In this document: positions 19,405 to 28,794 of the stretch, piece after piece
Layout: every line of letters starts with the position of its first letter
How positions within the stretch are numbered: position 1 is the first letter of the stretch
Assembly: GCF_001645765.1 (NCBI RefSeq)
Contig: NZ_LWUJ01000012.1
Span: 171,020-212,034, forward strand
Source of the DNA: Candidatus Mycoplasma haematobovis
Lineage (GTDB): Bacteria > Bacillota_I > Bacilli_A > Mycoplasmatales > Mycoplasmoidaceae
DNA length: 41,015 nucleotides
Direction: 5' to 3'
Notes under the pieces: model-generated
Database searches by the model: none
The model's input: the letters and a program-made list of their open reading frames with translations, nothing else
What the model was told of the DNA's origin: nothing
Translations under genes and position numbers: made by a program

Positions 19405-20004
19405 ATGGGGGCGATAGCAAATTCTGTAATAACTACGGCTGTTCTAACTGCTTTTTCTGGATTAAGTTACAAAACTGTATCTATCTTATTTGATCATCCC
19501 ACTAACCAAAACCATTTAGAGTCCTTAAATTACAGAACATTATTCGAAGCTAAGAAAGATCAATTTACTAAGTGAAAAAGTAAATACTCTTTACATTCAA
19601 AAGAAATAAACGTTAGCATTGCTGAATTTTATGGTGTAGATTCAAATGTTCAAGGTGGTTATTTACTTAAACGATGATGTGAAGCTAGATTAGGTGGACA
19701 TTTTTCTCCAGATAAATTTGAAGAATTCAATATGATCAAGAAATTTTGTACTATGGATATTAAGAGCATAATGACTGAACAAGAAAATGTTAAGTCCATA
19801 GATGATGGTACTGCAGTAGAAAAGAGAAAGACATTTGCAAAATTAAAGGGTAAATTGAAAACAAAAGGTGTTGAAATTCCTAAAGATAGCGTTGATATTA
19901 AACCACTTATGAGATGATGTAAAGAGAATCTTAAATTACCTTACATTCCAGAAAACTATTCAAAATTAGAAGAAGTACAAGAGTTTTGTTCAGTAACTGA
20001 TTAA
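19405..20004 (+). CDS. 199-residue two-module cysteine protein
   Basis: 199 residues from ATG 19405. A hydrophobic N-terminus (residues 2-24) is followed by LFDHPTNQNH, a stretch around KWKSKYSLHSKEINVSIAEFYG, then KRWCEARL ... KKFC and MRWCKENL ... QEFC near the C-terminus. The layout resembles the TAG-interrupted gene at 15162-15731 (both have a K-W-K-x-x-Y segment and GGYLL before the first WC). Function unknown. Confidence 0.8.
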
Positions 20005-20029
20005 TAAATAAGCTAGAAGATAATAAAGA

Positions 20030-20473
20030 GTGATCAAACCAATATTAAGTACTTTGGCTATTGGTGGCGGGTGTAGTGGTGTAGCAATAGTAAGTACTAG
20101 TTTTTCCAATATAGATGAAAACGATGAGATAACACTAAGATACACCGAAGATAAAGGAAGAAAGATTACAACAATACAAACATACGGAGAAATCGAGGCT
20201 TTTGGTCAACAAAACGGTTGTTTATTTAGGATAGTAGATGATAAATATCCTAATAATGTGAAGGAGTATTCTTTAGAGGAATTCTGAATGGAACATAACA
20301 AGACCTTTACTGATTTGGAAACAAAAGCAGTAGCGGTTGCAAAAAGTGCACAGCCTTATTGCAAAGATTTTGGACCAGTATTTGCAATTTTCTATGATTC
20401 TGACAAAAAAGACTTTAAATTAAAGAAAGGTGTATCATACGTAGTCAAAAAAGCTCATGCAATAAAAAAATAG
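20030..20473 (+). CDS. 147-residue protein with GCSGVAIVST motif, copy 1
   Basis: 147 residues from GTG 20030, reading one TGA as Trp at 20285-20287. The N-terminus ILSTLAIGGGCSGVAIVSTSF is hydrophobic; the Cys could suggest a lipoprotein, but Gly at -3 does not fit the lipobox. Other landmarks: YGEIEAF, NGCLFRIVDD, and YCKDFGPVFAIFY. The same features occur in the protein at 21510-21974. It converges on the 317-residue gene at 20477 with a 3-base gap. Function unknown. Confidence 0.8.
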
Positions 20474-20476
20474 ACA

Positions 20477-21430
20477 TTATTTATTAGCGCAACGAGACTT
20501 TATTTTTGAATAGAGATTAGGAAATACATCAGTACCTGTTAAATCGTTATTATATTTACCTTCACATCATCATTTTAGATATTGAACTCCATTCTTTTTG
20601 ATAGCTTCATCATCAAGATTTGAAGGTATTAATTCATCAATCCTATCTGTCTCTTTTTTTACTTGTTCTTCTGCTAATCCATATCTTTTAGTCCTGCTTT
20701 CCAGATCTTTAATTTTTGCTTCCCTTATCTTTCCCATGCTAGTTCTTAGTGAATCAATTAAATCTGTTGCCTTATTTAACTCTTCATCGAATCTTTTTTT
20801 GTATTCTTCAGTTTTGGTCATGATATTTACTTTTTCTTTATTTAATAATTGTCTAACTGTCTTTACATTCTTGTTGTAGCAGTATTTCTTAACATTACTT
20901 AGATGCTCTGCATCTTTAATCTTTGCTTCTTTTTGAGCTTTACATCATTTGGCAATTTCAGCACCCATAAAGGTAAAGTTCTTCTTTTGAGATTCATCAG
21001 CATTAATTTGCATCACTTCAATTAATTTATCTTGATCTCCACTAATTACATAGGCTACTTGAAAAGCGATTGAATCTGAATCATTAATGAATCTTTTTTC
21101 TTCTCCTGATCTAATAATGTTTCCCATTATTGTGGTTGGATTATCTTGACAATATTCTTGAACAGAATCTAATATTGATGAATCACCTAAGCCGTATTTA
21201 AATCTTTCTGAACATCATTTTCATAGGCCGTTAGCACTATGAACATTTATTTCTCTAAGTTTGGCTTCTTTTTCATAGAATGCACTCTTTCATCCATCAT
21301 CGTTGGAAATTAGACGTATTCCGTTTCATTTGAGCATAGATTGAATATCTCTGGGTTTGAGATATTCTCTAACTCCTGCAACAGAACCTATTGTCAGGAC
21401 TACAGTACTTAATAATTTATAGTTAGCCAT
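20477..21430 (-). CDS. Three-module cysteine protein, copy 2
   Basis: 317 residues from ATG 21428-21430, homologous over its whole length to the gene at 12112 (on plus) and the one at 21971. N-terminus MANYKLLSTVVLTIGSVAGV; cysteine pairs WKWCSERF ... QEYC, AKWCKAQ ... KKYCYN and LKWWCEGKY ... KSRC. Charged helical region near 195-270. Its first 350 bases are almost identical with the 12112 gene, the remainder is not, so the 5' part looks converted or recently copied. Function unknown. Confidence 0.85.
21082..21430 (-). repeat. Near-identical inverted repeat, right arm
   Basis: Counterpart of 12112-12460 in opposite orientation. The reverse complement of this stretch encodes the same residues from VAGVREYL through SGEEKRFI with only a few changes. 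Confidence 0.7.
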
Positions 21431-21509
21431 AATATATTTGCTTTTACTTTCAGGGCTGAAGGGCTGAAAAATTATTTAATAAAAGAATATATAAATAAGG
21501 ATATTAGTA
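21431..21509. promoter_or_regulatory. Short divergent promoter region with GGGCTGAA repeat
   Basis: 79 bases separate two divergent starts. GGGCTGAA occurs twice in direct tandem (21453-21460 and 21461-21468), GC-rich against an AT-rich background. TATAAA at 21490-21495 is a possible plus-strand -10, about 14 bases before the ATG at 21510, implying a very short leader. Confidence 0.35.
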
Positions 21510-21974
21510 ATGGTTAAGGAAATAGTTAAATTATTAATAGTAGGTTCTGGGTGTAGTGGTGTAGCAATAGTAAGTACTACTTTTTCTGGTATAGATGATA
21601 GTTTTGATAAGTTAACTGGAAGGAATCAAAGAGGTGAATATAAAAAAATAGAGAAGATTAGTTCTTATGGAGAGATTGAAGCTTTTGATGAGCAGAATGG
21701 ATGTGTATTTAGAATAGTTGATGAAACTGAATCAATACCTAAAGATTATTCATTAGCTGATTTCTTGGCAACCAAAAAGAAAGATATTCCTAATTTAGAA
21801 TCAGAAGTTGCTAAAGTAGCAGAAAGCGGAAGAAACTATTGTGGAAAAGAAGTCCCAGTAATGGCTATTTTTTACGTTACTGAAAGAAGTGATGCCCCTA
21901 AAAACGCTGTTAAAAAAGTATTTAAATTAAAGAGAGGTCAAACTTTAATAAACAATCACAAATCTAATCCCTAA
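21510..21974 (+). CDS. 154-residue protein with GCSGVAIVST motif, copy 2
   Basis: 154 residues from ATG 21510; the only accessory gene here without a TGA codon. Begins VKLLIVGSGCSGVAIVSTTFSGID, then SSYGEIEAFDEQNGCVFRIVD, a polar stretch, NYCGKEVPVMAIFY and a basic tail. Clearly paralogous to the gene at 20030. It converges on the gene at 21971, and the two stop codons overlap (TAA 21972-21974 on plus, TAG read from 21973-21971 on minus). Function unknown. Confidence 0.85.
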   Translation: MVKEIVKLLIVGSGCSGVAIVSTTFSGIDDSFDKLTGRNQRGEYKKIEKISSYGEIEAFDEQNGCVFRIVDETESIPKDYSLADFLATKKKDIPNLESEVAKVAESGRNYCGKEVPVMAIFYVTERSDAPKNAVKKVFKLKRGQTLINNHKSNP

Positions 21975-22930
21975 GATTTTTTAATTGTACATCTTGCTTT
22001 AACTCTTTGATATATTTCCGGGAAAACACCTGTACCAGTTAAGTTGCTATTATATTGACTTTCACACCACCACTTTAAATATTGACCACTATTAGCTTTA
22101 ATAAAGTTATCGTCAAAAGTTGCAGGAACAATTTCATCAATTTTTCTCATCTCTATTTCTTGTTCTTCTTGTGTGTAATTGTAGATTCTTTTTCTAAATT
22201 CATATTCTTTCAATTTCTCTGCTCTTTTTGCATTTAAAGTATGTCCTATTTGAGTAATTAATTCCTGAGATCTACTTAATTCATTTTTGAATCTTTCTTT
22301 GTAATCATCTGTGCTTGGCAATGTCTTTAAACCTTCTTTTTCTAATAAGCCTTTAACATTCTTGACTCCTCTGTTGTAACAATATTTCTTAACATTACCT
22401 AGATGTTCGACATCTACAACATTTTTCTTTACTTCTTTAGCACACCATTCACTAATTTTCTTTCCCATGAAAGCATAAAGTCCTCTCTGCTGATCATCAG
22501 CTTCAATTTGCATTACTTCAATCAATTTTTCTCTATCACTAGTTGTTACATAAACAATCTGAGAAGCTAATTGATCTGACTCTTTAATTAACTTCCCCTC
22601 TTCCCCTGCTCTAATAATATTGCCCATAATTGTTTTTGGGGAATCCTTACAATAATTTTCAACATCAGTTAATATAGTAGGGTCTCCTAAACCATACTTA
22701 AATCTTTCTGAGCATCATTTTCATAAATCATTAGAGTCTCTAACTCCTAATTTTTCAAGTTGTTCTTTATTTTCATAAAAAGCGCTTTTTCATCCATCAT
22801 TATTTGAAACTAGTCTTACACCATTTCACTTAAGCATAGACTGAATATCTCTGGGTTTGAGATATTCTCTAACTCCTGCGACAGCACCTGCTGTTAAGAG
22901 TACGGTGCTAAATAAACGATAATTGGCCAC
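21971..22930 (-). CDS. Three-module cysteine protein, copy 3
   Basis: 319 residues from GTG 22928-22930 (first residues MANYRLFSTVLLTAGAVAGV; the ATG just upstream is out of frame). Homologous to the genes at 12112 and 20477. Cysteine pairs WKWCSERF ... ENYC, SEWCAKE ... KKYCYN and LKWWCESQY ... KARC. This copy has drifted more in the N-terminal half than the other two have from each other. Function unknown. Confidence 0.85.
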
Positions 22931-22939
22931 TCATCTTTT

Positions 22940-23725
22940 TTACTTTATATTACTAAGTAACTCTAAATCTTTGACCTCTAATACTATTAATTTAGCTTTA
23001 GGAAATTCACTTATTTCTTCTTTATTTTCAGGCATAACAATTACTGTTATGCCTATGTTAAGTAAATATGCTATTAATAAATTCTTAATATTAGTATTAT
23101 ATTTCTGTGCTAATTCAATTAATTGTTTATTAGACTTATTCTTTTCATAATCTCCAAAAGGTCTATAACTTTGTACCTCTATTCCTTTATCTCTACAATA
23201 TACGTAATATTCTTCATGCATATTATTGATATTTAAAGGTAACTGTAAGATATCTGGTCTAATATCAGTATTGTTAAATAAACTCTCTATTTCTTCAATT
23301 GAGAAATCACCTAAACCTATTTTCTTAGTTTGGCCTCTTTTTCTGCAATCTATTAATTGTTTTCAAGCATTAATATTCTTATCTTTTTCAGTAGCTGGTG
23401 CATGTAATAAATAAGAATCCATATAGTCATTTGCTCCTATTTTTGCTAGAGCAAATTTAATAGACTTATTAATACCTCCCGTGAACTTAGTTGGTCATAC
23501 TTTGCTTTGAAAAGGTACTTTAAATTCAAAAGACATATCTTCTTTCTTTAAGTCCTTAAGAGCCATACCTATGTAAGGCTCATTACCATACCTTCAAGCG
23601 CAGTCTATAAAATCATAGTCCGCTTTATTAGCTTCCCTTAAATACTCTCTTAATAAATCTTGTTCTCTTAAATTCTCAGTTCCGAAACCTAACTTAGATT
23701 TGGAAGGAACACAAGGCACACCCAT
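22940..23725 (-). CDS. Aldo/keto reductase family protein 1
   Basis: 261 residues from ATG 23723-23725. AKR enzymes are NAD(P)H-dependent carbonyl reductases with a TIM-barrel fold. The catalytic tetrad is readable: Asp 41 and Tyr 46 in DCAWRYGNE, Lys 75 in QSKVWPT and His 108 in YLLHAP. Later motifs IGLGDFS, QLPLNINN and SYRPFGDY fit the family. Length is near the usual 270-280. The substrate cannot be told. It follows prp by 28 bases and has a paralog at 24366, the other side of rplU-prp. The rpmA gene expected after prp is absent from this position. Confidence 0.88.
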
Positions 23726-23753
23726 AACTTCAAAGGCGCTTAAACCCTTATCC

Positions 23754-24059
23754 TTACCTACAATACGTAAAATCTCTATAAGTTATTTTAATATGTTCAG
23801 AATAATTGTTTGAAATTATTTTCAAATGTTTTATTAAAAAGTCCAATTCTATTTTTGTAACCTTACTTAAATTATTAAATTTAAAGTAATAAGAATCTTC
23901 ATCAATAGTAGTTTCTATTTCTTTATTATCTTTTCATATTTCTGCAGAACCTGTTACTAATGCAGAAATAGCAGCACACACTAAATCTTTACCTTTTGAA
24001 GCATAATTAGTATGGCCAGCTATTAAGAGTGAATTGTTAGTTATTATTATCTTTGTCAA
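23754..24059 (-). CDS. prp: Ribosomal-processing cysteine protease Prp
   Basis: 101 residues from TTG 24057-24059 to TAA 23754-23756. The Prp (YsxB-like) family removes the N-terminal extension of ribosomal protein L27. The catalytic pair is visible: His 15 in AGHTNYAS and Cys 27 in KDLVCAAISAL. Position directly behind rplU, overlapping its end by 13 bases, is the conserved location for prp. The gene normally followed by rpmA (L27), but here an aldo/keto reductase comes next. Confidence 0.88.
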
Positions 24060-24364
24060 TGAATTTTAATTACTTGTAATTTAGTATATTTAGCTCTATG
24101 ACCTCTCCATCTCTTATGTCTCTTTTGAGAAATAAATTTAACTACTCTAATTTTTTTACTTTTCCCCTGTTTAAGTATCTTTAATTCAATCTTAGCATTC
24201 TTTATGAAAGGGCTAGAATCAAAAGAAGTAACCTCATTAATACACATTACTTCTTCAGTAAATACTGTTTGTCCTTCCACTCCATCTACATAAGGACATT
24301 CCTCAATAATATCCCCTTCTTTAGCCATAAATTGTTTGCCAGATAAACAGAAATAAGCAATCAT
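24047..24364 (-). CDS. rplU: 50S ribosomal protein L21
   Basis: 105 residues. ATG 24362-24364; the true end is TAA 24047-24049, because the TGA at 24056-24058 is Trp, giving the tail KIHWQR. The family features are FKVG-like start reduced to IAYFCLSGKQFMAKEGD, the HKRWRGHRAKYTKLQVIKI C-terminus (L21 signature with the KRR.GHRQ-type motif), and the usual length. L21 is a 23S-binding protein near L20. The gene lies one base after the stop of the aldo/keto reductase at 24366. Confidence 0.88.
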
Positions 24365-24365
24365 C

Positions 24366-25211
24366 TTAAATAATATCTTCTCTAAAATCTAATTCAAGAG
24401 ATTCAAAATGTTTATTTTTGTAAGTATTAATACTATTCATTACTTCAATGTCTTCAGCTTCTAGTATTATATTCTTAGCTAAAGGAAATTCTTTAATCTC
24501 TTCAACCGTTTCAGGCGTTACTACTGGAGTAATGCCTTGATTTAATAAATAAGCTAGTAATAAATTTTTTATAGTAGTATTATATTTTTGAGCTAAAGAA
24601 ATTAAAGTAGCGTTTTGAGAATTAGATAAATAATCACCCAATGGTTCATAAGCTTGAATATCAATATCATGTTCTCTACAATAGTGAATCCTATCTCATC
24701 TCATATTATTAACAGAAAGCTCTATTTGTAAGAATTGAGGTCTTACGCCTGTATTTTCATAAAGCTTTTCAATTAAGTCTTTATCAAAGTGCCCTAAGCC
24801 TATTTGTTTAGTCAATCTATTCTTTCTGCAATCTATTAATTGTTTTCAAGCGATCAAATTAAGTTTCATTTCTTGAATAGGTCTATGTAGCATGTAAGAG
24901 TCTATGATGGAAGAAGTTCCTATTTTAGAAAGAGAGAATTTAAGTGATTTCATAATACCTCCATTAAATTGAGTAGGTCATACTTTGCTTTGAAAAGGAA
25001 TAGTGAATTCAAAACTAGGATTTTCTTTCTTTATGGCTTTAATAGTAATGCCAATAATAGCTTCATTGCCATACCTTCAAGCACAATCAATAAAGTCATA
25101 ATCATGCTTTACTACCTCAATTAAAATACCAGTAAGCGGTTCTTGTTCTCTATAAATATTTGTACCTAGGCCTATTCTAGCTGTTGATGGATCGTATACA
25201 AATTTCCGCAT
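24366..25211 (-). CDS. Aldo/keto reductase family protein 2
   Basis: 281 residues from ATG 25209-25211; an in-frame TTG at 25272-25274 would overlap rpsI, so I prefer the ATG. The tetrad is Asp 42 and Tyr 47 (DCAWRYGNE), Lys 76 (QSKVWPT) and His 109 (YMLHRP). Further motifs: IGLGHFD, QIELSVNN, AYEPMGDY. It is clearly paralogous to the protein at 22940, with a longer C-terminus ending in LELDFREDII. Lies between rpsI and rplU in one run of co-directional genes. Confidence 0.88.
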
Positions 25212-25227
25212 TTTAGAAACACTAAGA

Positions 25228-25647
25228 TTATCTCTTAGTGAATTGTGGTGATCTTCTAGCTCCCCTCTTTCCAACTTTCTTTCTCTCTTTATATTTTCTA
25301 TTTTGAGTCAATAATTTGTAACTCTTCATAGCTGGTTTCATTTTTGGATCAAATACTAATAAAGCTCTTGCTATTCCTAATTTAATAGCAGAAGCTTGGG
25401 CAATTATTCCTCCACCACTTACATGAGCACAAATATCAAAAGACTTAGCTTGATTAGTAAGAGTTAAAGGATACATGAAGTCTTGAATAAAAAAAGGATT
25501 TTTAAAATATTCCAAAGCTTCTTTAGTTTTGCTATTCTTAGCATTCCCAGTCCTTATTAATATATTTCCACTCCCGCCAGCTATTAATTGCACTTTAGCA
25601 ATAGCCTCTTTTCTAGTGCCGAAACCGTAAAAATTATTTGCACTCAT
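25228..25647 (-). CDS. rpsI: 30S ribosomal protein S9
   Basis: 139 residues, ATG 25645-25647. S9 reaches the P-site with its C-terminal tail; the tail ends RSPQFTKR, matching the universal S9 ending with QFSKR-like sequence. Other signatures: GTRKEAIAKVQL, HVSGGGIIAQASAIKLGIARAL. The start overlaps the end of rplM by 14 bases (ATG AGT GCA AAT AA), the standard rplM-rpsI pair. Confidence 0.96.
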   Translation of the reverse strand: MSANNFYGFGTRKEAIAKVQLIAGGSGNILIRTGNAKNSKTKEALEYFKNPFFIQDFMYPLTLTNQAKSFDICAHVSGGGIIAQASAIKLGIARALLVFDPKMKPAMKSYKLLTQNRKYKERKKVGKRGARRSPQFTKR

Positions 25648-26074
25648 AAGCTATAGGATTTTGAGCATGTTCTCTATATTGGTCTAAAGGATAAACTTTA
25701 AGTTTGTGTAGTAAAGCATCAGAAAGAGATTTATTTTTAGGTAGCATACCTTTAACTGCTTTAATTACTAATTTAGTAGAGTAATTTTCTATCATTTCTT
25801 TACCACTTCTTGATTTAATTCCTCCTGGATAACCAGAATGTCTATATCAAAATTCTCTTTCTGCTTTATTGCCACTTAATCTAACTTTTGAAGCATTAAT
25901 TACTACCACAAAATCACCACAATCTTGATTTAAAGTAAAATCAGGTTTATTCTTTCCTCTTAATAAATTAGCTATATGAACACACATTCTACCTAAAATC
26001 AAATCTTTAGCATCTATAAGATATCATTTTCTTCTTGCTAAACCTACTTCTCTAGTAATTTGAGTAGTTCTCAT
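25634..26074 (-). CDS. rplM: 50S ribosomal protein L13
   Basis: 146 residues (table 4), ATG 26072-26074 to TAA 25634-25636. Shows the L13 features [26 protein letters not shown] (two halves of the family N-terminus), [29 protein letters not shown] and VKGMLPKN. L13 is an early assembly protein of the 50S subunit. It lies 16 bases after pepA and overlaps rpsI. Confidence 0.95.
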
Positions 26075-26090
26075 AACAAAATACAAGCCT

Positions 26091-27377
26091 CTATTTGCTT
26101 TTAAATAAATAATAATATAAAGTTCTTATCATTGGGGCATATCCAGAGGCATCTCCTTCGCCATGCGCTATATTAGCAATATCTAAATGAATGTAAGGTA
26201 TAGAAGCAGTAAACTCCTTTAGGAAGCAGGCGGCTCTTGAAGCTCCGCCAGCTCCTGTTCTTGCAGAATTCTTAATATCTGCCACTCTTGTTTTCTTAAG
26301 AGCTTGTAAATAATAGTCATCAAAAGGCATTCTTCATATTCATTCTCCTCCAAATAAAGAAGCTTCATATAATTCTTGTCATGCTTTATCTGTAGTAGCT
26401 CAAGCTCCCCCATATTTGTAACCTAATGCATAACCAATAGCTCCAGTTAAAGTAGCTATAGTAATAAGTTCAGTAGGAGCATATTCCATAGCTACATAAG
26501 ATATAGCATCTGCTAATACTAATCTACCTTCTGCATCAGTATTGTCTATCTCTACACTCTTGCCTGAATAAGAAACTATCACATCATCTGGTTTGTAAGC
26601 ATTCTCAGCAATAGCATTTTCTGCCAATGGCAATAATACTATTAAGTTATCAGTTGATTTATTTTTAGCTAAAGCATAAATAGTAGCCAAAGAAGAAGCG
26701 GCTCCAGACATATCAAATTTCATATTAGACATATAGGACCCTGTCTTAACATTAAGCCCCCCAGTATCAAATGAAATACCTTTACCTACTAAAGCTTTAG
26801 CTTTTTCATTAGGTTTAGGAGTGTACTCAATAATTAATAAGCAGGGCTTATTAATTGAAGCTTTACCTACTGCTTCAATTAACCTTAGTCCTTTAGATTG
26901 CAATTGCTCATAATTAAGATGAGTTAATTTAATATTTTCTAAATCCTTTAGTAGTTCTTTAGCGTGATCTACAAAAGTTTCAGGAACTAATAAATTTGAA
27001 GGATATTCTTGCAATTTCTTAGCAAAAGTCTGAGCATATACTAAAGTCTCTATATGTTCAGGTATTGAGCCTTCAAAAGTTCATTTCTTTTTTTCTTCTT
27101 TAGTCTTTAATGAAAAAGGTATGGTAGTGTAATGGCTATAAATAGTGTAAAGTACTAGAGCTAAAGAATCAGGATATATTTTTTCAAAGAATAAGTTAGC
27201 AAAAGTTAAGTAATCAATAGTTAATTCTTCATATTTTTCTAGAGGAGAGAATAGTAATGTGTAAAGTTCCGGAGGTGTAATAGTAGTTACACTAAGTTCA
27301 CAAATTATTTCTTGTTTTTCATGATTAGGAGTTAATTTATTACTAGATCCTGCTTTAGCTATTAGTCTATAGGCCAT
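26091..27377 (-). CDS. pepA: Leucyl aminopeptidase (M17 family)
   Basis: 428 residues from ATG 27375-27377. M17 aminopeptidases are hexameric two-metal enzymes that free N-terminal residues from peptides in the cytoplasm. Metal and catalytic residues are seen: Lys 199 and Asp 204 in LVGKGISFDTGG, Asp 222 in KFDMSGA, and NTDAEGRL at 279-286, which holds Asp, Glu and the catalytic Arg. The N-terminal domain is short, as in other mycoplasmas. The start overlaps the end of the amino-acid permease gene by 11 bases, a sensible pairing of peptide breakdown and amino-acid transport. Confidence 0.94.
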
Positions 27378-28794
27378 TATTTAAAGTAGTTAAGCTATTA
27401 TTATCTATATGATGTAATGCATACTTATTAGCATTAAATATTCTATCAATTCTATCTTTTATTTGAGGAAAGAAAGAACCGATTAGGAATAATAGTAGTA
27501 AAGATAATTTTAATCCAAAACTAAATCTGTTGGCCCCTGCGAAGCCAAAAGCACCAGTTAAATAAGAGGTAAATAAATATAGTAATGCTATTATTATTAG
27601 AGAGCTAGAGAATATTACTGCATAAATGAAAGGAGTATCCTTTAAATTTTTCTTTAAACTACCAATAATAATAGCAACTAAGATACCAAATACAAAAGCA
27701 GATACTATATCTGCTAATGCATCTAATACTTCAATAGTGCCACCAAAGAAAGAAGCAATACCTATTACTATGAATCAAAAGAAAGTTTGAAGTAATAAAT
27801 AAATTCAAGAAATGAATTTATTTTCAAAAGCAGGATTATTTCCTTTACTTTTGTAGAACAGAAAACGTTTTAATATAGTTAAATCTTTAAAGTTGTAAGT
27901 ATCATTCATAGCTGTAAGTTGGGGTATATTACTTAAAGCTATAGAATTAAGTGTCATAAATCCTGCTAAACCAGTTAGTATTTCAAATAATTCTTTAAGG
28001 GCAGGTTTGCCTTTAAAGATATTGAAATTTTGATAGTCAGAATTTGGACTACCTATACTAAAGCCAATGATTACATATAAATAAATTAGAGTAACGGCAA
28101 TTATTGAAATAACTAAGCACTTTACTAAGTCTTTGGATGAATCTAATTTGTCTTTAAGAGAAGCTAAGTTATAGAATCCATCATAAATAAAAAGTAAAGA
28201 AGGTAAGCCTGATAGTAATACCATTCATGAACCTAAACCGTCTATACCTGTAGCTCTTTCTTTAGTACTTTCAGAAGAAGGATAAGCAATAGCAAATATA
28301 GGTAGTAATATTAGAGGAATTAAGACACAAGATCAAAGTACTAACTGTATTTTGTGAGCTATTTTGAATGAAATTAAATTAATGAACATTAATATGAATA
28401 CTACTAGTACAGCAAATACAATAGCTAATAGAGTACTCATATTAGAATTACCACTAATACCTAATACTCCATATACTGAAAAGAGTACTAGACTTATGGG
28501 ATGATAAAAATAGCGAATAAAGTTAACGAAAGCGGCATTTAATTGGGGTGAGCAATATTCTCTTGCTCATTCCATAAAACCAGCATTACTATTTTGAGAA
28601 GGAATAATTTTGATAAGTACATAAGTGAAGGCAAAGATATTTATTAAGAAAATAAAGAATAAGAGGAATATAGGAGATAAAGAGTTCTGAGATAGTTTAT
28701 TAAGAGTCTGGGTTTTCATAAAAATCCCAGCCCCTATCATAGAGCTAATTGAGAGAAAGATAGCAGAAGAATAAGTTAGCTTACCTTTAGACAT
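27367..28794 (-). CDS. Amino-acid permease (APC superfamily)
   Basis: 475 residues from ATG 28792-28794, reading several TGA as Trp. About twelve hydrophobic segments are present. The N-terminus has the APC signature ISSMIGAGIFMKT in the first membrane helix, the unwound substrate-binding loop, and a later LPSLLFIYDGFYNLASLKDKL region typical of the sixth helix and following loop. Substrate unknown. Start overlaps the pstB stop (TAATG) and the end overlaps pepA. Confidence 0.85.

Noticed and set aside
20030-20090. Lipoprotein signal at the GCSG motif of the 147- and 154-residue proteins
   Set aside because: Residues before the Cys are Gly-Gly-Gly or Gly-Ser-Gly; the lipobox needs Leu, Val, Ile or Ala at -3, so a plain hydrophobic N-terminus is safer.
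3630-22930. Numerous stops (TGA) suggesting mass pseudogenisation
   Set aside because: The same TGA codons occur in L13, L19, PstB, PepA and the aldo/keto reductases at conserved Trp positions, so TGA is Trp here (table 4).
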